Below, piece by piece: positions 35,206 to 46,600 of a DNA stretch of 64,000 nt. Under the pieces are notes generated by a model. That model saw only the letters and a program-made list of their open reading frames with translations. It made no database searches and was not told where the DNA came from. Made by a program: the position numbers and the translations under genes. The DNA comes from Kitagawia praeruptora (Eukaryota; Streptophyta; Magnoliopsida; Apiales; Apiaceae): contig CM075344.1 of assembly GCA_037693485.1 (NCBI GenBank), positions 112,353,001 to 112,417,000 on the forward strand. The letters are read 5' to 3'. How positions within the stretch are numbered: the stretch's first letter is position 1; each line of letters starts with the position of its first letter.

Positions 35206-35289
35206 GCACTGTTTGCGCGAATCTTTATTTTGGGCAGCTGGGTTGTGTTTTTGTGTTATTTTGGTCATTTTCTCCACATTTTCCAAAAA

Positions 35290-35680
35290 TAACACGAGTA
35301 ATTACCTTTTTCAACTAAAACATATTACCTTTTCTATTTTCCTTAAATAATTATTTTTTCATTAAAATAATTATCCTTTAATATTTTTTTTAACCTAAAA
35401 CCCCTCATTTTCCAAAAATAATACCAGCAATTACCTTTTTCAACTAAAACACATCACCTTTTCAATTTTTTTTGACGAACAATTCTATTTAATAAATAAT
35501 AATAATATAATCTCTAATAGTTAACAAATTACCTTTTCAGTTAAAACAAATTACCTTTTCTATTTTTTCTATCTAAAACTCCTTATTTTTTTCAAAAACA
35601 CTACTCATAATTTACTAAAATAAAATAATAACAATACGATTCCTAATAATTAATCAATTAATTATAGTGACAATGATTTA
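35290..35680. repeat. Diverged ATTACCTTTT-rich repeats
   Basis: The phrase ATTACCTTTTTCAACTAAAA occurs near 35300, 35435 and 35530 with AT-rich spacers and TTTTCCAAAAATAA between. Spacing is irregular, so it is a patchy local repeat rather than a clean array. No gene is present. Confidence 0.5.
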
Positions 35681-36040
35681 ATATTAGATTTAGTTGACAT
35701 ATTTTTATATTATTATAATTTATAATTTAATATAATTATAATATTTTAAAAATATTTTAAAAATACATGTCTTGTACATGTTTTAACCTAGTATCGTTTA
35801 TACCTAGAACCATCACTTTATCTATTTTTTTTTTACTTTGTTTTCTCTATTTTTATAAATTATTTTTTCTTAACTTCCTTGTGTAAACAAGTGGAAGGGA
35901 CCCACAGAATCTAAAAATTTTATGACCTGCCGGCTGCCGCAGGCATTTAGTAAACGGCACCAATCAGTATCTTCCGTTCCGTTACATAGAGACAAAAGCA
36001 CTACTCTTACGTAGTCAATACAGCATTTTGCTCTGAAGCC

Positions 36041-39000
36041 ATGATGCAGTCATTTATGTCCTCAGGCTTCTCCTCCGGTATTCATCTTAAACGACAAGAA
36101 GGTACCACTCCATCAATTTCCTTCCTACCATATCTGAAGATTATTATTAAAACTCCAGATTCAAAACATTGTAGTGCTTCTCTTATTTTTATTACAACAT
36201 ATGAATGCAAACTGTTCATTAAGCCAGCTAGGTTCGCTCATTGTTCGTTTTCGATATCTAAACTACATTGCAATTTCGCAGGCTTTCTTTCATCGGTTCA
36301 ATGGCAAAGAAGACATCAGATAATATGGAACACAGACAGAGAAAATAATTGTATTCGGTTTTCATGCAACAAAAGTTTAGATTCAACAAAGAGTTTTTTC
36401 AGCAGTTGTAATAAGCCAATAACACACAGAAATCAACTTCTACAAACTTTCACGGCCACATCCTATGGTGATGAGTTTGTGTTACAGCCAAAAGATGATC
36501 AGAAAGCAACACTGCTGAGTAAAATATGGAAAAGCTGGATTTCAATTTACAGGTTTTCTCGTCCATACACCCTCATTGGTATAGTAAGTCCTAAGTCTCT
36601 CTCCGTCTTGCTGTGAATTATAAGTAGAAATTATTCGAAATAGACTTAAAAATTTACATGTTATTGCATATATATCAGATTACTCAAGTAAGTTCAATTT
36701 CCCTACTGCCTTTGACTTCAGTGGGGGATTTGTCGCTTCCACTTTTTGTGGGATATCTAAAGGTATACTACTGTATAACGAGTCCGTTTGGCATTTCTTA
36801 TTTTTCTTGTAAATGTTGTTTTCAGTAGAAGTTGCAGTTTAACTTACTGTACAAATGATTATTTTGTATTGCTAGTTTGCTACTAAACATAATAGTTCTG
36901 AATCAAATGCAGGCAATGATCCCATTTCTTTTTGCGAAAATCTACGTGGCTGGAATTAATCAATTGTATGATGTGGAAGTAGACAAGGTTATAAATTAAG
37001 ATAAATTTCGAATTAGGACTCCAAGAACTCTTGGAATTAATCAATTGTCTAGTTCACTTACTGTATATAAACTCTCTTTACTGCATATCTTTCTCAGATA
37101 AACAAGCCGTATCTCCCTCTCGCTTCTGGAGAACTTTCCATAGAACAGGGGAATGCAATTGTCTCAACCTGTGGTTTCATGGTTAGGAATTTTGATTAAT
37201 TACCTTTTCTGCACATATATAACATGGATGTTCATATTTGTTTTCTTTTTTTCTCATCTTTATAAATTCTCTCGTCTTCTTGTTTAACCAAGTCATATTT
37301 TGAGCAATTCGTAGACAGAAAATTTTCACAACTCCTTACCTCACATATATACTTCTCAAACAATTTCTACACTTGTACCTTTCAAGTTCTCCTAGTTTAT
37401 GGAATGTCATATATGCAGTGCTTGGCCACGGGGATCATGTCTCAGTCTCTACCTTTGTTCACCGGAGTTCTAGTATATTTTCTATTCGGAACGATATACT
37501 CTGCCCCGGTAAATATCTCTGCCTTTATCTTCATTTTAGTATTTCAAAATAAATCTTTATGTAGAAGATTTATCTTCAAATAGTATGACCCTATTAACAC
37601 ATTTCAACGGGTTTTCTTAAAACATATATTTGCTTGGCAGCTACCTTTCCTCAGATGGAAAACAAAGCCCTTCCTTGCTCCATTATGTTTGGTCGGTGGA
37701 TATGCACTTGCCATTCAACCTGCTGTCTTCTATCACATCCAGGTAACTAATCAGTTACATAAATTACTCATGGAACACAGATCTTGTAAATATCTTATAT
37801 ATAACTGGATCGAGATATTACCTATGCAGCATGTGCTTGGTAAACCATTAGCATTCACCAAGTCATTGGGCTTTATTATGCTGTTGTACACCTTGTTGTT
37901 CTATGTTATTGCATTGGTTAAGGTAAACTTTAGACTACTTTTCATTTGAATTATTAAAATCCAGGAAGGCACAATAAAGAATTTATATATTTTACTGTGT
38001 TTAATTAACACAGGACTTACCTGATGGTGAAGGAGATCGAGTGGTTGGCAACATAACATTCACGGTCAGGCATGGAAAAAAGAAAGTGAGCAAAAATTAA
38101 CAATCAGCTGATCAGTTTATAAAACAACAAAACAAAACATATATATTGTCAATGGATAAGATTAAATCACAATAGGGTTTAAGTGCCCTTGTTCTGCAAA
38201 CAAAATTCGCCTGTATTTTCGGATTGACCAACAACGCCTACTTTCCATTCCTCTTCCAACTTACATGCCCCTAGAGGTCGAGTGTTTTGGAGTTTATATA
38301 TGTAGCATTCATAGAGTAGCACGTAGCGGTGCTAGTAGTGACACTGCTGGTGGTGTTGTTTGTGGTACTCGCTGAGGAAGTAGTAGCAGTTGCAGCAGTG
38401 AAGTAGCTAGTGAATATGGTGGTGCTTGGTAAAAATATTATAGTTAAGTTTTGTTGCCTTTATCATCTACAGGTGTTTTCTTTCTGTGTAATCATAATGT
38501 TGATTGCCTATTTGTCTGCTGCGGTAATTGGAGCTTCATCTTCATTTCTGATATGCAAGCTTGTGTCTGTAAGTTACATGCTTCTCCATAAAAGATATGT
38601 ACATCTAAAGATAGAAAAACACCCACACATGCACACTCACTTGTCATACTCTAATAATTTTCTTTTCTTCAGGTGATAGGCCACGGTGCACTTGCCTCCA
38701 TTCTTTTGCTTCGAGCAAAATCTATGAATCTCGACGATGATGTCGAAATACAATCCTTTTACATGTTACTATGGGAGGTATGTGATCTATATACAATGTT
38801 TTTGCACGCAACACACATCTGACTATGATTAATTCATAAAATATTTCCCTTGATACAGTGGCCAAGGGAGGCTTTTTTCCCAAAGTAATCTTTAAAACCT
38901 CAAATAAATGTAATTATGATTAGAGTAGAACAAGACTAAATAATTATCCTTCCATTTTTTTATATTGGTCACTTTTAGGCACACATTTCTATATCTTTTA

Positions 39001-41080
39001 ACAACATAGTTTTTATTTTTTTAAAAAATTTACTTTTTTCTAATGAACATAGTTAAAATTTATATTTTTAAAATTTTCTTTTCAAATAAATATATATAAC
39101 TTATATTTTAATTTACATTAAATTCTTTAAAAAAAATTGATTTAACTATGCACAAAATGCTTAGAATTGTGTAAAAAAGTCAAATAATTTATATAAAAAA
39201 CCGAGGGAGTATTTCATAATATCATTATAAGGAGACTAGTTTAGCCACTTAAAATAAGTGCAAATGGATGCATTATAAAAGAATTCAATTAATTAAGTCT
39301 TATCTATTATATTATTAATAGCACAACATAGGTTTTGAGAAGACAATTTAATCCATGAACTCTAAGATACAAGTGAAAATCCCTACCACTATGATAGACA
39401 TGGAACTTGAATATATTTTAAAACTCATCATTAATATATCGTGAGATAACCCTCACATATTATATTAATGACAAAAAATTGTTCCTACCAAGAATTCAAC
39501 CCTTGACCTCAAACCTGAAAGGGAGATTGCTTACCACTAGGCTACACAACAATTTTAAAAATATTATAAAACAAATTATTAATATATCGCGAGACAAACC
39601 CCATATATTATAATAAAAAAATTGTTCTTAATAAGAATTGAATCATTGACCTCTAACTTAGAATGAAGATTCCTTATCACTATGCTACATCAATTTTGAA
39701 TATATTATAAAAATCAATATTAATATATCATGAGACAATTTAATTATCATGAAATTACTAAATTATCCCTCCTATATTATATTATTGATAAAAAAATTAT
39801 TTCTAATGAAAATTAAACCTCTTATTATTTCTGCCTTTCTTTCCCATGACGACTAACTTAGAAATGAGATTTTTTACTATTATGCTAGATATCAGTTTTG
39901 AAAATATTTTATTTTTGATTATATATACATCATAAATAGATAATCTTTTAGATATATTTTACGTACTAAGCATTAACATGTTCTGGCACCATTTATTTAA
40001 GAGAAAAAGGATCCTGAGATGTATCTCATGAGATACATGCAAAATAGCTTTAAATATTATTAGGCCCATAAAGTCAATTAAAAAATCCTGAATTTACTAA
40101 AATGTCCACCCTGTTTTTACATATAAAAGATGGATATCTTAGGAAAGTTACCTGAGATATATCTCAGGTTCCCTACTCTCTTTATTTAATTATAAAGTAA
40201 CATAAAAACATTGTAAGTGAGAATCCTTACCACTATGCTAGATATGAGTTTTGAATATATTCTAAAACTCATTATTATTATATCGTGAGAAAACCCTCAT
40301 ATTTTATATTAATGATAAAAATATGTTCATAAAGATAATTGAACCATTGACCTCTAAGTTAGAAAAAAAATTATTTACCACTACACTAGACATTAGTTTT
40401 GGATATATTGTAAAACTCATTATTAATATATCGAGAGACAATTTAATTATCTTGAAATTACTAAATAACCCCTCTATATTATATTCATAATAGCATTTCA
40501 CTAATATATCGCTAATATAATAAAGAAAATTGAACCCTTGACCTTTAGGCTTTAACTTAGAAAAAAGATTACTTCCCATTATGCTTGATATTAGTTTTGG
40601 ATATATTAGAAAACTCATTATTAATATATCAAGAGACAATTTAATTATAATGAAATTACTAAATTACCCCTCTTTCACTAATATATATCGCGATTATAAT
40701 ATTTTACAAACATACATACAATTACAGATGCTAGAGCTTTCCCGTACCTTGCACGGGCTACAAAGCTAGTTACACTGTACAAATTGACAAGCAGTTCAGT
40801 TAATTAAGTCAATATTATACATATAATATTTTATTTTTTTTGCTGAATGGAGCCAATAATTTTAGACGTTTTTTGTAAAGGTGCCCCTGGCAGGGCTATT
40901 AGAATAAATGAAATATAAAATATTTTATGTTAGTTTGTAGTTTGTATTTAAAGATTGTTTTGTATTTGAGCAAAAACTACAATATATATATATATATACT
41001 ATCTTCATTAATATAGCATCTTTCTTTTTTCTTTGTAGTTGTTTTATGCAGAGTCGGTGCTCATTCAGTTTATACGCTGA
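36041..41080 (+). CDS. Plastid UbiA-type aromatic prenyltransferase
   Basis: Exons: 36041-36583 (or 36041-36101 plus 36282-36583), 36679-36762, 36913-36987, 37098-37181, 37419-37508, 37641-37742, 37830-37922, 38014-38085, 38473-38568, 38673-38777, 41039-41080; all introns are GT-AG and all joints are in frame. The protein has 401 or 461 residues, a Ser-rich plastid-targeting N-terminus, several membrane helices and both Mg-prenyl-diphosphate motifs: NQLYDVEVDK and KDLPDGEGDR. YRFSRPYTLIGI, NKPYLPLASGE and the C-terminal LFYAESVLIQFIR align with homogentisate phytyltransferase. That clade also gave coumarin and flavonoid prenyltransferases; the substrate here cannot be read from sequence. The last intron holds a MITE and a Helitron. 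Confidence 0.9.
36102..36281 (+). other. Possible 180-bp in-frame first intron of the prenyltransferase
   Basis: The stretch begins GTACCA after CAAGAAG and ends TTTCGCAG before GCTTTC, fitting donor and acceptor rules, and is AT-rich. It is 180 bp and free of stops, so retention adds 60 residues and removal gives 401 residues, close to the usual length of about 400 for the family. Splicing is therefore likely but retention would also give a full protein. Confidence 0.6.
38947..39209. mobile_element. Degenerate Stowaway MITE in the last prenyltransferase intron
   Basis: Ends TCCTTCCATTTTTTTATAT and, inverted, TCCCTCGGTTTTTTATAT are complementary with a few changes, and TA flanks both ends (38945-38946, 39210-39211). 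At 263 bp it has Stowaway size. It is older than the other copies. Confidence 0.65.
39303..40770 (+). mobile_element. Non-autonomous Helitron in the last prenyltransferase intron
   Basis: The 5' end is TCTATTATATTATTAATAGC and the 3' end is CTAGT. About 10 bp before it lies the hairpin CCCGTACCTTGCACGGG. The flanks are A (39302) and T (40771), the A|T target rule of Helitrons, with no target duplication. No Rep/helicase is coded. The interior consists of diverged 140-250-bp units (starting about 39410, 39560, 39700, 40245, 40395, 40595), several with a tRNA-like segment. Confidence 0.85.
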
Positions 41081-41217
41081 GAAGATGCATCTTAACTTCC
41101 TCCAATTGTTGATGCCAATAACATCAAATTAAAACTTATTAATGGCGAGATATTTGTAACTATATGGTTGTATTACTTGTAATAATGTTACCATCTAGTA
41201 TATTTTTTTTAAATATG

Positions 41218-41223
41218 AATAAA
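41218..41223 (+). terminator. Candidate polyadenylation signal of the prenyltransferase
   Basis: AATAAA lies about 140 bp after the stop codon, within the usual distance for plant 3' ends. Nothing else marks the cleavage site. Confidence 0.45.
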
Positions 41224-41325
41224 AGGAAGGATAAGCATTCAAGATAGTTGCACCATCGGCTTTAAGTGGAAGAGAAAACAGGAAGACTCTTTGCGCTCTT
41301 AAATTTAGATAATAACTCTATAAAT

Positions 41326-41826
41326 ATTATTCCCTCTGGTCCTTCCCACTGTTTACATTTTCTAAGAGGATTAGTTTTTTGTGTAATATCCAACATGGAA
41401 GTTTACCCCCTATAAATATTCCTAATATTAGTTTTTCAATAAAGTAATAAAGCCAATTGCTTTAAGTGTAATTGGGGTCATCTTATTACAACTCAAAAAA
41501 GTAGTTTTCCAACATGTGTGATAAGGTTGAATTTATGTTATTGCTTTAAGTTCCTGAATTTCCATACACGTACCACTTAGACTTTAAAATGCAAGTCGCA
41601 AAAGCAGTAATGCTGATAATTTCTGCAGGAAACAAAACTAAATCACTTAATAATGGTATTAATTATTAATCCTTGTAATCCTACATACCTGTGATGCTAA
41701 TGTATGCTAGTGATGGCCATGAACTTCAGAATGAACTATAGCTGATATTAGAAACATACTATTAATAACAGGTACAGTAACTACATTCTAAACTTCACCT
41801 GAATATATATAGTCGAAAGAAACATA
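41326..41826. other. Intergenic stretch with a truncated MITE end
   Basis: ATTCCCTCTGGTCCTTCCCACTG followed by GTTTACATTTTCTAAGAGG at about 41326-41365 resembles one end of a Stowaway element, without a partner. ACTTCACCTGAATATATA near 41795 recurs at about 42145 on the other side of the next MITE. No gene is seen. Confidence 0.4.
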
Positions 41827-42123
41827 CTCCCAAATTATGGGTTTGATTTTCACGGAGATTAAGAAAATGTAGTAAAAAAAGAGTAAAGATAGTTGAAAAG
41901 TGGGTAAAGTGGTAAGACCTATTAATATTTAATAATAGATTTGAGATAATGGAGAAAAGTAGTGAGTGTAATAGTGTTTATTTAATAAAAAAAGAATATA
42001 AAATAGAGAAGTAATGGGTGTAATAGTGAAAAGTAGTGTTCAAATATAGTAAGTATAATAGATTCATTCTTTTTGAAACGTACCAAAATGGAATAAGGTT
42101 CACATAAAATGGGACGGAGAGAG
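41827..42123. mobile_element. Stowaway-like MITE
   Basis: The element is flanked by TA (41825-41826, 42124-42125) and ends GGGACGGAGAGAG, the inverted Stowaway end; the left end CTCCCAAATTATGGG is diverged. The interior (AAAAGTGGGTAAAGTGGT, GGGTGTAATAGTG) matches the MITE at 50857-51150, so the two are family members. It is 297 bp. Confidence 0.75.
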
Positions 42124-42203
42124 TATTAATTAGAGGTAACCACACTTCACCTGAATATATAATTATATAGTCGAAATTTAAAAACTCCAGATGTATATTT
42201 TTC

Positions 42204-42567
42204 TGTTGAGTATACAACAACGAAAGCAAAACCCAAAGCGAATAAACAAGAACAAGAAAATAAACGACAATCACACAAGACAAAGATTTAACGTGGTTCA
42301 GAAATTCCTACTCCACAAGCCGCACTAATTTTGTATTGATCTCTCACAATTGTGTTGTGTTAGGGTTTTACAATTACAAGAGAATATTTATAATAGAAGA
42401 AACTGGGCCTATCTCAACATATGGGCCAAAGCTGAAAAACACACACTCAGGGGCCCTGAGCTTGAGCTCATGGTCCTGAGCACACATATTGATGTTGGCT
42501 GATTTTTTCAAAGGCCCTGAGCATCCGCTCAGGGGCCCTGAACAGCCTAGACTCCACAAACTTAACA
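42204..42567 (-). repeat. 3' LTR of the Tork-like element
   Basis: The LTR runs TGTTGAGTATAC...AACTTAACA, with TGTT/AACA inverted ends. To its right the minus strand reads AAGTGGGAGATT, the polypurine tract. GGGGCCCTGAG words around 42450-42545 form inverted pairs and could fold. Confidence 0.92.
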
Positions 42568-42672
42568 ATCTCCCACTTGGAGTCTGACCACATCTTCGCT
42601 TCACTCTTGTAAGTCTAGTATCACCCAATCCTTCGATCAATAACTCTAACTAGTGCAGCGCCTTCTCATCAA

Positions 42673-44163
42673 TCAGTTCTGAAGGCCAGTTGAAGCTATG
42701 CAAAGCTTCAACTTTTTATTAGTAACCACCTTAGTCAACATATCTGCAGGATTCTTTGAACCAAGGATTTTCTTCAAGGACAAAGTACCATTGCTAATCA
42801 ACTCTCTTGTAAAGAGATATCTTAGCTGAATATGCTTCGTCCTAGCATGAAACACAGGATTCTTCGCAAGATGAATAGCACTCTGACTGTCGCTATACAA
42901 AGCACTGTCCGCCTGTTTCTTGCCCAACTCCTCAAGAAAATTCTTCAACCAAATCATCTCCTTGCTAGCTTCAGAGATAGCCATATATTCTGCTTCTGTG
43001 GTTGAAAGAGCAACACTCTTTTGAAGTCGAGACATCCAACTAACTGCTGTGCCACCCAAAGTGAAAATATATCCCGTAGTACTTTTTCTTGTATCCAAAC
43101 ATCCACCCAAATCTGCATCAGAGAACCCTTCCAAGATAACATCTTTCTTGCTGAAACATAATGCAACCTTGGACGTGCCTTTCAAGTAGCGCAACAACCA
43201 CTTGACTGCTTCCCAATGCTCTCTTCCTGGATTAGACATGAACCTGCTAACAACTCCCACTGCATGAGCAATATCTGGCCTTGTGCACACCATAGCATAC
43301 ATCAAACTGCCAACTACAGATGCATACGGAACTTTAGCCATATCCTTCTTGCCTTCATCCGTTTTAGGTGACTGCTTCTTCGTGAGATTAAAGTGAGTCG
43401 CCAACGGTGTACTTCTGGTCTTCGCATCTTGGACACTGAATTTCTGCAACAATTTCTCAATATACTTCTCTTGAGATAATTTCAAAGTACCTTCAGATCT
43501 ATCCCTTATGATGCTCATACCAAGTATCTGTTTTGCTGCACCCATATTTTTCATCTCAAACTCCTCAGACATCTGTCTCTTTAACCTGTTGATTTCCCTC
43601 ATGTTTGATCCTGCTATCAACATGTCATCAACATACAACAACAATATGATATAAGATGAATCAAATTGTTTAAAATAACAACAATGATCCATAGCACTCC
43701 TAGTGTACCCATTCTTCATCATAAAGCTATCAAACTTCAAGTACCATTGTCTTGGCGCTTGCTTCAAACCATACAAGCTTTTTATAAGCTTGCAAACAAG
43801 GTTTTCTTTCCCAGCTACCTGAAATCCCTCTGGCTGTACCATATAGATGTCTTCCTCAAGATCACCATGTAAGAACGCGGTCTTAACATCTAGTTGCTCT
43901 AGATGTAACTCCTCTGCAGCCACAATACTTAGCACAATTCTAACTGTAGTCATCTTAACAACCGGAGAAAATATATCAGTATAGTCAATACCCTTTTTCT
44001 GTTGATAACCCTTGACTACTAACCTCGCCTTGTATCTCTTGCTGCCATCAGGTTCTTCTTTGATCCGGAACACCCACTTATTTTGTAAAGCCTTCTTTCC
44101 TGCTGGTAATTCTGTTAAAGACCAAGTTTCATTCTTCTCAAGAGAACTCATCTCTTCTTCCAT
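42673..44163 (-). CDS. Copia polyprotein, reverse transcriptase-RNase H half
   Basis: The frame of 496 residues begins at MEEEMSSLEKNETW and shows KARLVVKGYQQKKGIDY, LDVKTAFLHGDLEEDIYM, SLYGLKQAPRQWY and the active site LLYVDDMLIAG (about 176-180). RNase H follows with DADLGGC, TTEAEYMA and SDSQSAIHLAKNP. All key residues are present. It is in the same frame as the upstream half, separated by a UAG and four codons, so it could be made only by read-through, suppression or reinitiation in this copy. Confidence 0.92.
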   Translation of the reverse strand: MEEEMSSLEKNETWSLTELPAGKKALQNKWVFRIKEEPDGSKRYKARLVVKGYQQKKGIDYTDIFSPVVKMTTVRIVLSIVAAEELHLEQLDVKTAFLHGDLEEDIYMVQPEGFQVAGKENLVCKLIKSLYGLKQAPRQWYLKFDSFMMKNGYTRSAMDHCCYFKQFDSSYIILLLYVDDMLIAGSNMREINRLKRQMSEEFEMKNMGAAKQILGMSIIRDRSEGTLKLSQEKYIEKLLQKFSVQDAKTRSTPLATHFNLTKKQSPKTDEGKKDMAKVPYASVVGSLMYAMVCTRPDIAHAVGVVSRFMSNPGREHWEAVKWLLRYLKGTSKVALCFSKKDVILEGFSDADLGGCLDTRKSTTGYIFTLGGTAVSWMSRLQKSVALSTTEAEYMAISEASKEMIWLKNFLEELGKKQADSALYSDSQSAIHLAKNPVFHARTKHIQLRYLFTRELISNGTLSLKKILGSKNPADMLTKVVTNKKLKLCIASTGLQN

Positions 44164-44175
44164 GGCTGATTTCCA

Positions 44176-46560
44176 CTAAACTGAGTCATCCACCTGAACT
44201 GCCTCTGAATAACACTGAGGCTCTCCATCCTCGGTCAATAACATATAATATGCTGAAGGAGAAAATCTTTGTGGTGGCCTCACAATTCTGCTAGATCTTC
44301 TTACCTCAGCCTGTGGAGTAACTGGAACTGTGTCATCACCATTCCCCGAACTCCCACTATTTCCAGCAAGATCTTTTCCTGTAATATCTTCAAGCACTGC
44401 TTTCTCTTTCTCAGGTTTTTCTTTTGAAAACTCAGAATCGACTGCAAGCTTATCCTTGTACACTGCACTTTCGTTAAAAGTAACATCTCTACTTCTAACA
44501 ACCTTCTTCGTTAATTCATCCCAGAAACGGTAACCCATATCATCTGAGCCATAACCAATGAAGATACACTTCTTTGCTTTCGGATCAAGCTTGTCCCTGT
44601 CAGAATCTTTAACACGCACATAAGAAACACAACCAAAAACTCGCAAGTGTGAAAGATTTACCTCCTTTTTCTGCCACTCTTCTTCAGGAATCTTGAACCC
44701 CAAAGGAACTGAAGGTCCTCTATTTATGAGATACGCTGCTGTGCTAACTGCATCTGCCCAAAAAGTCTTTGGCAACCCTGCATGCAACCTCATACTCTTG
44801 GCCCTCTCATTCAAGGTTCTATTCATGCGCTCTGCAACACCATTCTGCTGCGGTGTCTCTGGAATAGTTTTGATCATTCTAATCCCATATTCTGCGCAAT
44901 AGCTTTTAAACTCATCACTACTGTACTCACCACCATTATCTGACATCAAGCTCTTAACCTTCAAACCGGTCTGATTTTCAACTTCAGTCTTCCACTTCTT
45001 GAAAGTAGCAAACACATCTGATTTATTCTTCAAGAAATAAACCCATACCTTTCTAGTGGAATCGTCACTGAAAGTGACATAGTAGCGAGATCCTCCCAAC
45101 GACGCAACTGCTGTTGGACCATATACATCGGTATGAACTAGCTCTAACCTCTCAGCCTTGGGTGTCCTCCCTGATTTTGCAAAAGTAACTCGTTTCTGTT
45201 TTCCAAGAACACATGGCTCACAGAACCCAACTTCCACATTCTTCAACTCTGGAATCTTTCCCTTCGAAGTTAACAGCTTCATACCCTTTTCACTCATATG
45301 ACCAAGTCTTTGGTGCCACAAAGTTGAAGACCCAATCTCATCAGCAACTGCATTTGCTTCATAGCTAGATTGTTCAACTATGTACAACGTCCCCTTTTTG
45401 TCTCCACGAGCAACAACTAGATTCCCCTTTATAACCTTCCACTGTCCGTCTCCGAAAGTAACTCGATACCCTTCCTTATTTAACTGACCCACAGATATCA
45501 GCATCTTCTTCAGTCCAGGAATGTATCTTACATCTTTCAACGTCCAGCTAGTCCCCAAAGAGGTCTTGAGATTAATATCTCCCATGCCCGCAATATCCAA
45601 AGTCTCATCATCAGCAAGACGGACTTTACCAAAATTTCCAAGTCTGAAATTTAACATCAAATCCTTGCAAGGGGTAGCATGGAATGATGCACCAGAATCC
45701 ATAACCCATGATTCAACGGAACATTCAACACAACAAATCAAAGCATCGTCATCCGCCACTTCTTCAACTACATTAGCTGAATTTTCCTCTTTCTTCTTTC
45801 CTTTAGGAGCTGCGGGAGCCGTACACTGATTTCTGAAGTGACCTTTCTTCTGACAATTCCAACAAACAATCTCCTTGCGATCTTTGGACTGTCCTCTCTT
45901 CTGTGACTTCGATCTGCTACGCCCCTGATTCTGCCCCCTATCGGACTTTCTGCCTCTACTCTCAGTACTCAACAAGGAACCTGACGACTCTCCTGAGTTT
46001 CTCCTACGAATATCTTCTCCAAGAATCGCATCTCGAACTCCATCAAAAGTCATCTTACTGCTCCCAGATGAATTACAAATAGCAGTGACAAATCCTGACC
46101 AACTGTCAGGTAACGAGGATACCAACAACAAGGCTTGTACTTCATCATCGAATTTAATATCCACTGATGTCAATCTTGATAGGATAGAGTTAAATTCGTT
46201 CACATGATCAGCAACACAATCACCTTCATTCAATTTTGTGGCAAACAACAAGCGACACAAATATACCTTATTCGAAGCAGACGGCTTCTCATACATATTT
46301 GATAACGCCTTGATCAATCCATAAGTTGTCGTTTCCTTGACGATATTGTAAGCAACGTTTTTCGCCAAAGTCAATCTGACAACACCCAGAGCCTGCCTAT
46401 CCAATAGATTCCAATCTTTGTCATCCATCTTTTCTGGCTTCTTCTCCTCCAGCGGTTCGTGTAGTTTTTTCTGATACAAATAATCTTCAATTTGCATCTT
46501 CCAAAACCCAAAATCTTTGCCATCAAATTTGTCGATCTTTACTTTCCCTTCTTCTGCCAT
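44176..46560 (-). CDS. Copia polyprotein, gag-protease-integrase half
   Basis: The frame of about 794 residues starts at the ATG at 46560. In order it has the gag domain (to about 190), a basic linker, zinc knuckle CWNCQKKGHFRNQC (about 233-246), protease WVMDSGASFHATP (about 285-297), the pre-integrase domain WHQRLGHMSEKGM (about 415) and the integrase core with HTDVYGP, MSDNGGEY and QQNGVAERMN, giving an intact Asp-Asp-Glu set (near 478, 541, 577). It ends at a TAG at 44176; the same frame continues after it into reverse transcriptase, so this is the first part of one polyprotein. Confidence 0.92.
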   Translation of the reverse strand: MAEEGKVKIDKFDGKDFGFWKMQIEDYLYQKKLHEPLEEKKPEKMDDKDWNLLDRQALGVVRLTLAKNVAYNIVKETTTYGLIKALSNMYEKPSASNKVYLCRLLFATKLNEGDCVADHVNEFNSILSRLTSVDIKFDDEVQALLLVSSLPDSWSGFVTAICNSSGSSKMTFDGVRDAILGEDIRRRNSGESSGSLLSTESRGRKSDRGQNQGRSRSKSQKRGQSKDRKEIVCWNCQKKGHFRNQCTAPAAPKGKKKEENSANVVEEVADDDALICCVECSVESWVMDSGASFHATPCKDLMLNFRLGNFGKVRLADDETLDIAGMGDINLKTSLGTSWTLKDVRYIPGLKKMLISVGQLNKEGYRVTFGDGQWKVIKGNLVVARGDKKGTLYIVEQSSYEANAVADEIGSSTLWHQRLGHMSEKGMKLLTSKGKIPELKNVEVGFCEPCVLGKQKRVTFAKSGRTPKAERLELVHTDVYGPTAVASLGGSRYYVTFSDDSTRKVWVYFLKNKSDVFATFKKWKTEVENQTGLKVKSLMSDNGGEYSSDEFKSYCAEYGIRMIKTIPETPQQNGVAERMNRTLNERAKSMRLHAGLPKTFWADAVSTAAYLINRGPSVPLGFKIPEEEWQKKEVNLSHLRVFGCVSYVRVKDSDRDKLDPKAKKCIFIGYGSDDMGYRFWDELTKKVVRSRDVTFNESAVYKDKLAVDSEFSKEKPEKEKAVLEDITGKDLAGNSGSSGNGDDTVPVTPQAEVRRSSRIVRPPQRFSPSAYYMLLTEDGEPQCYSEAVQVDDSV

Positions 46561-46600
46561 CGCTCCCACTCGCCTGAAAACCTAGGCTCTTAATACCAGT

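Noticed and set aside
43666..45829. Plus-strand frames over the copia polyprotein
   Set aside because: They are shadows of the minus-strand coding frame, which has all conserved motifs.
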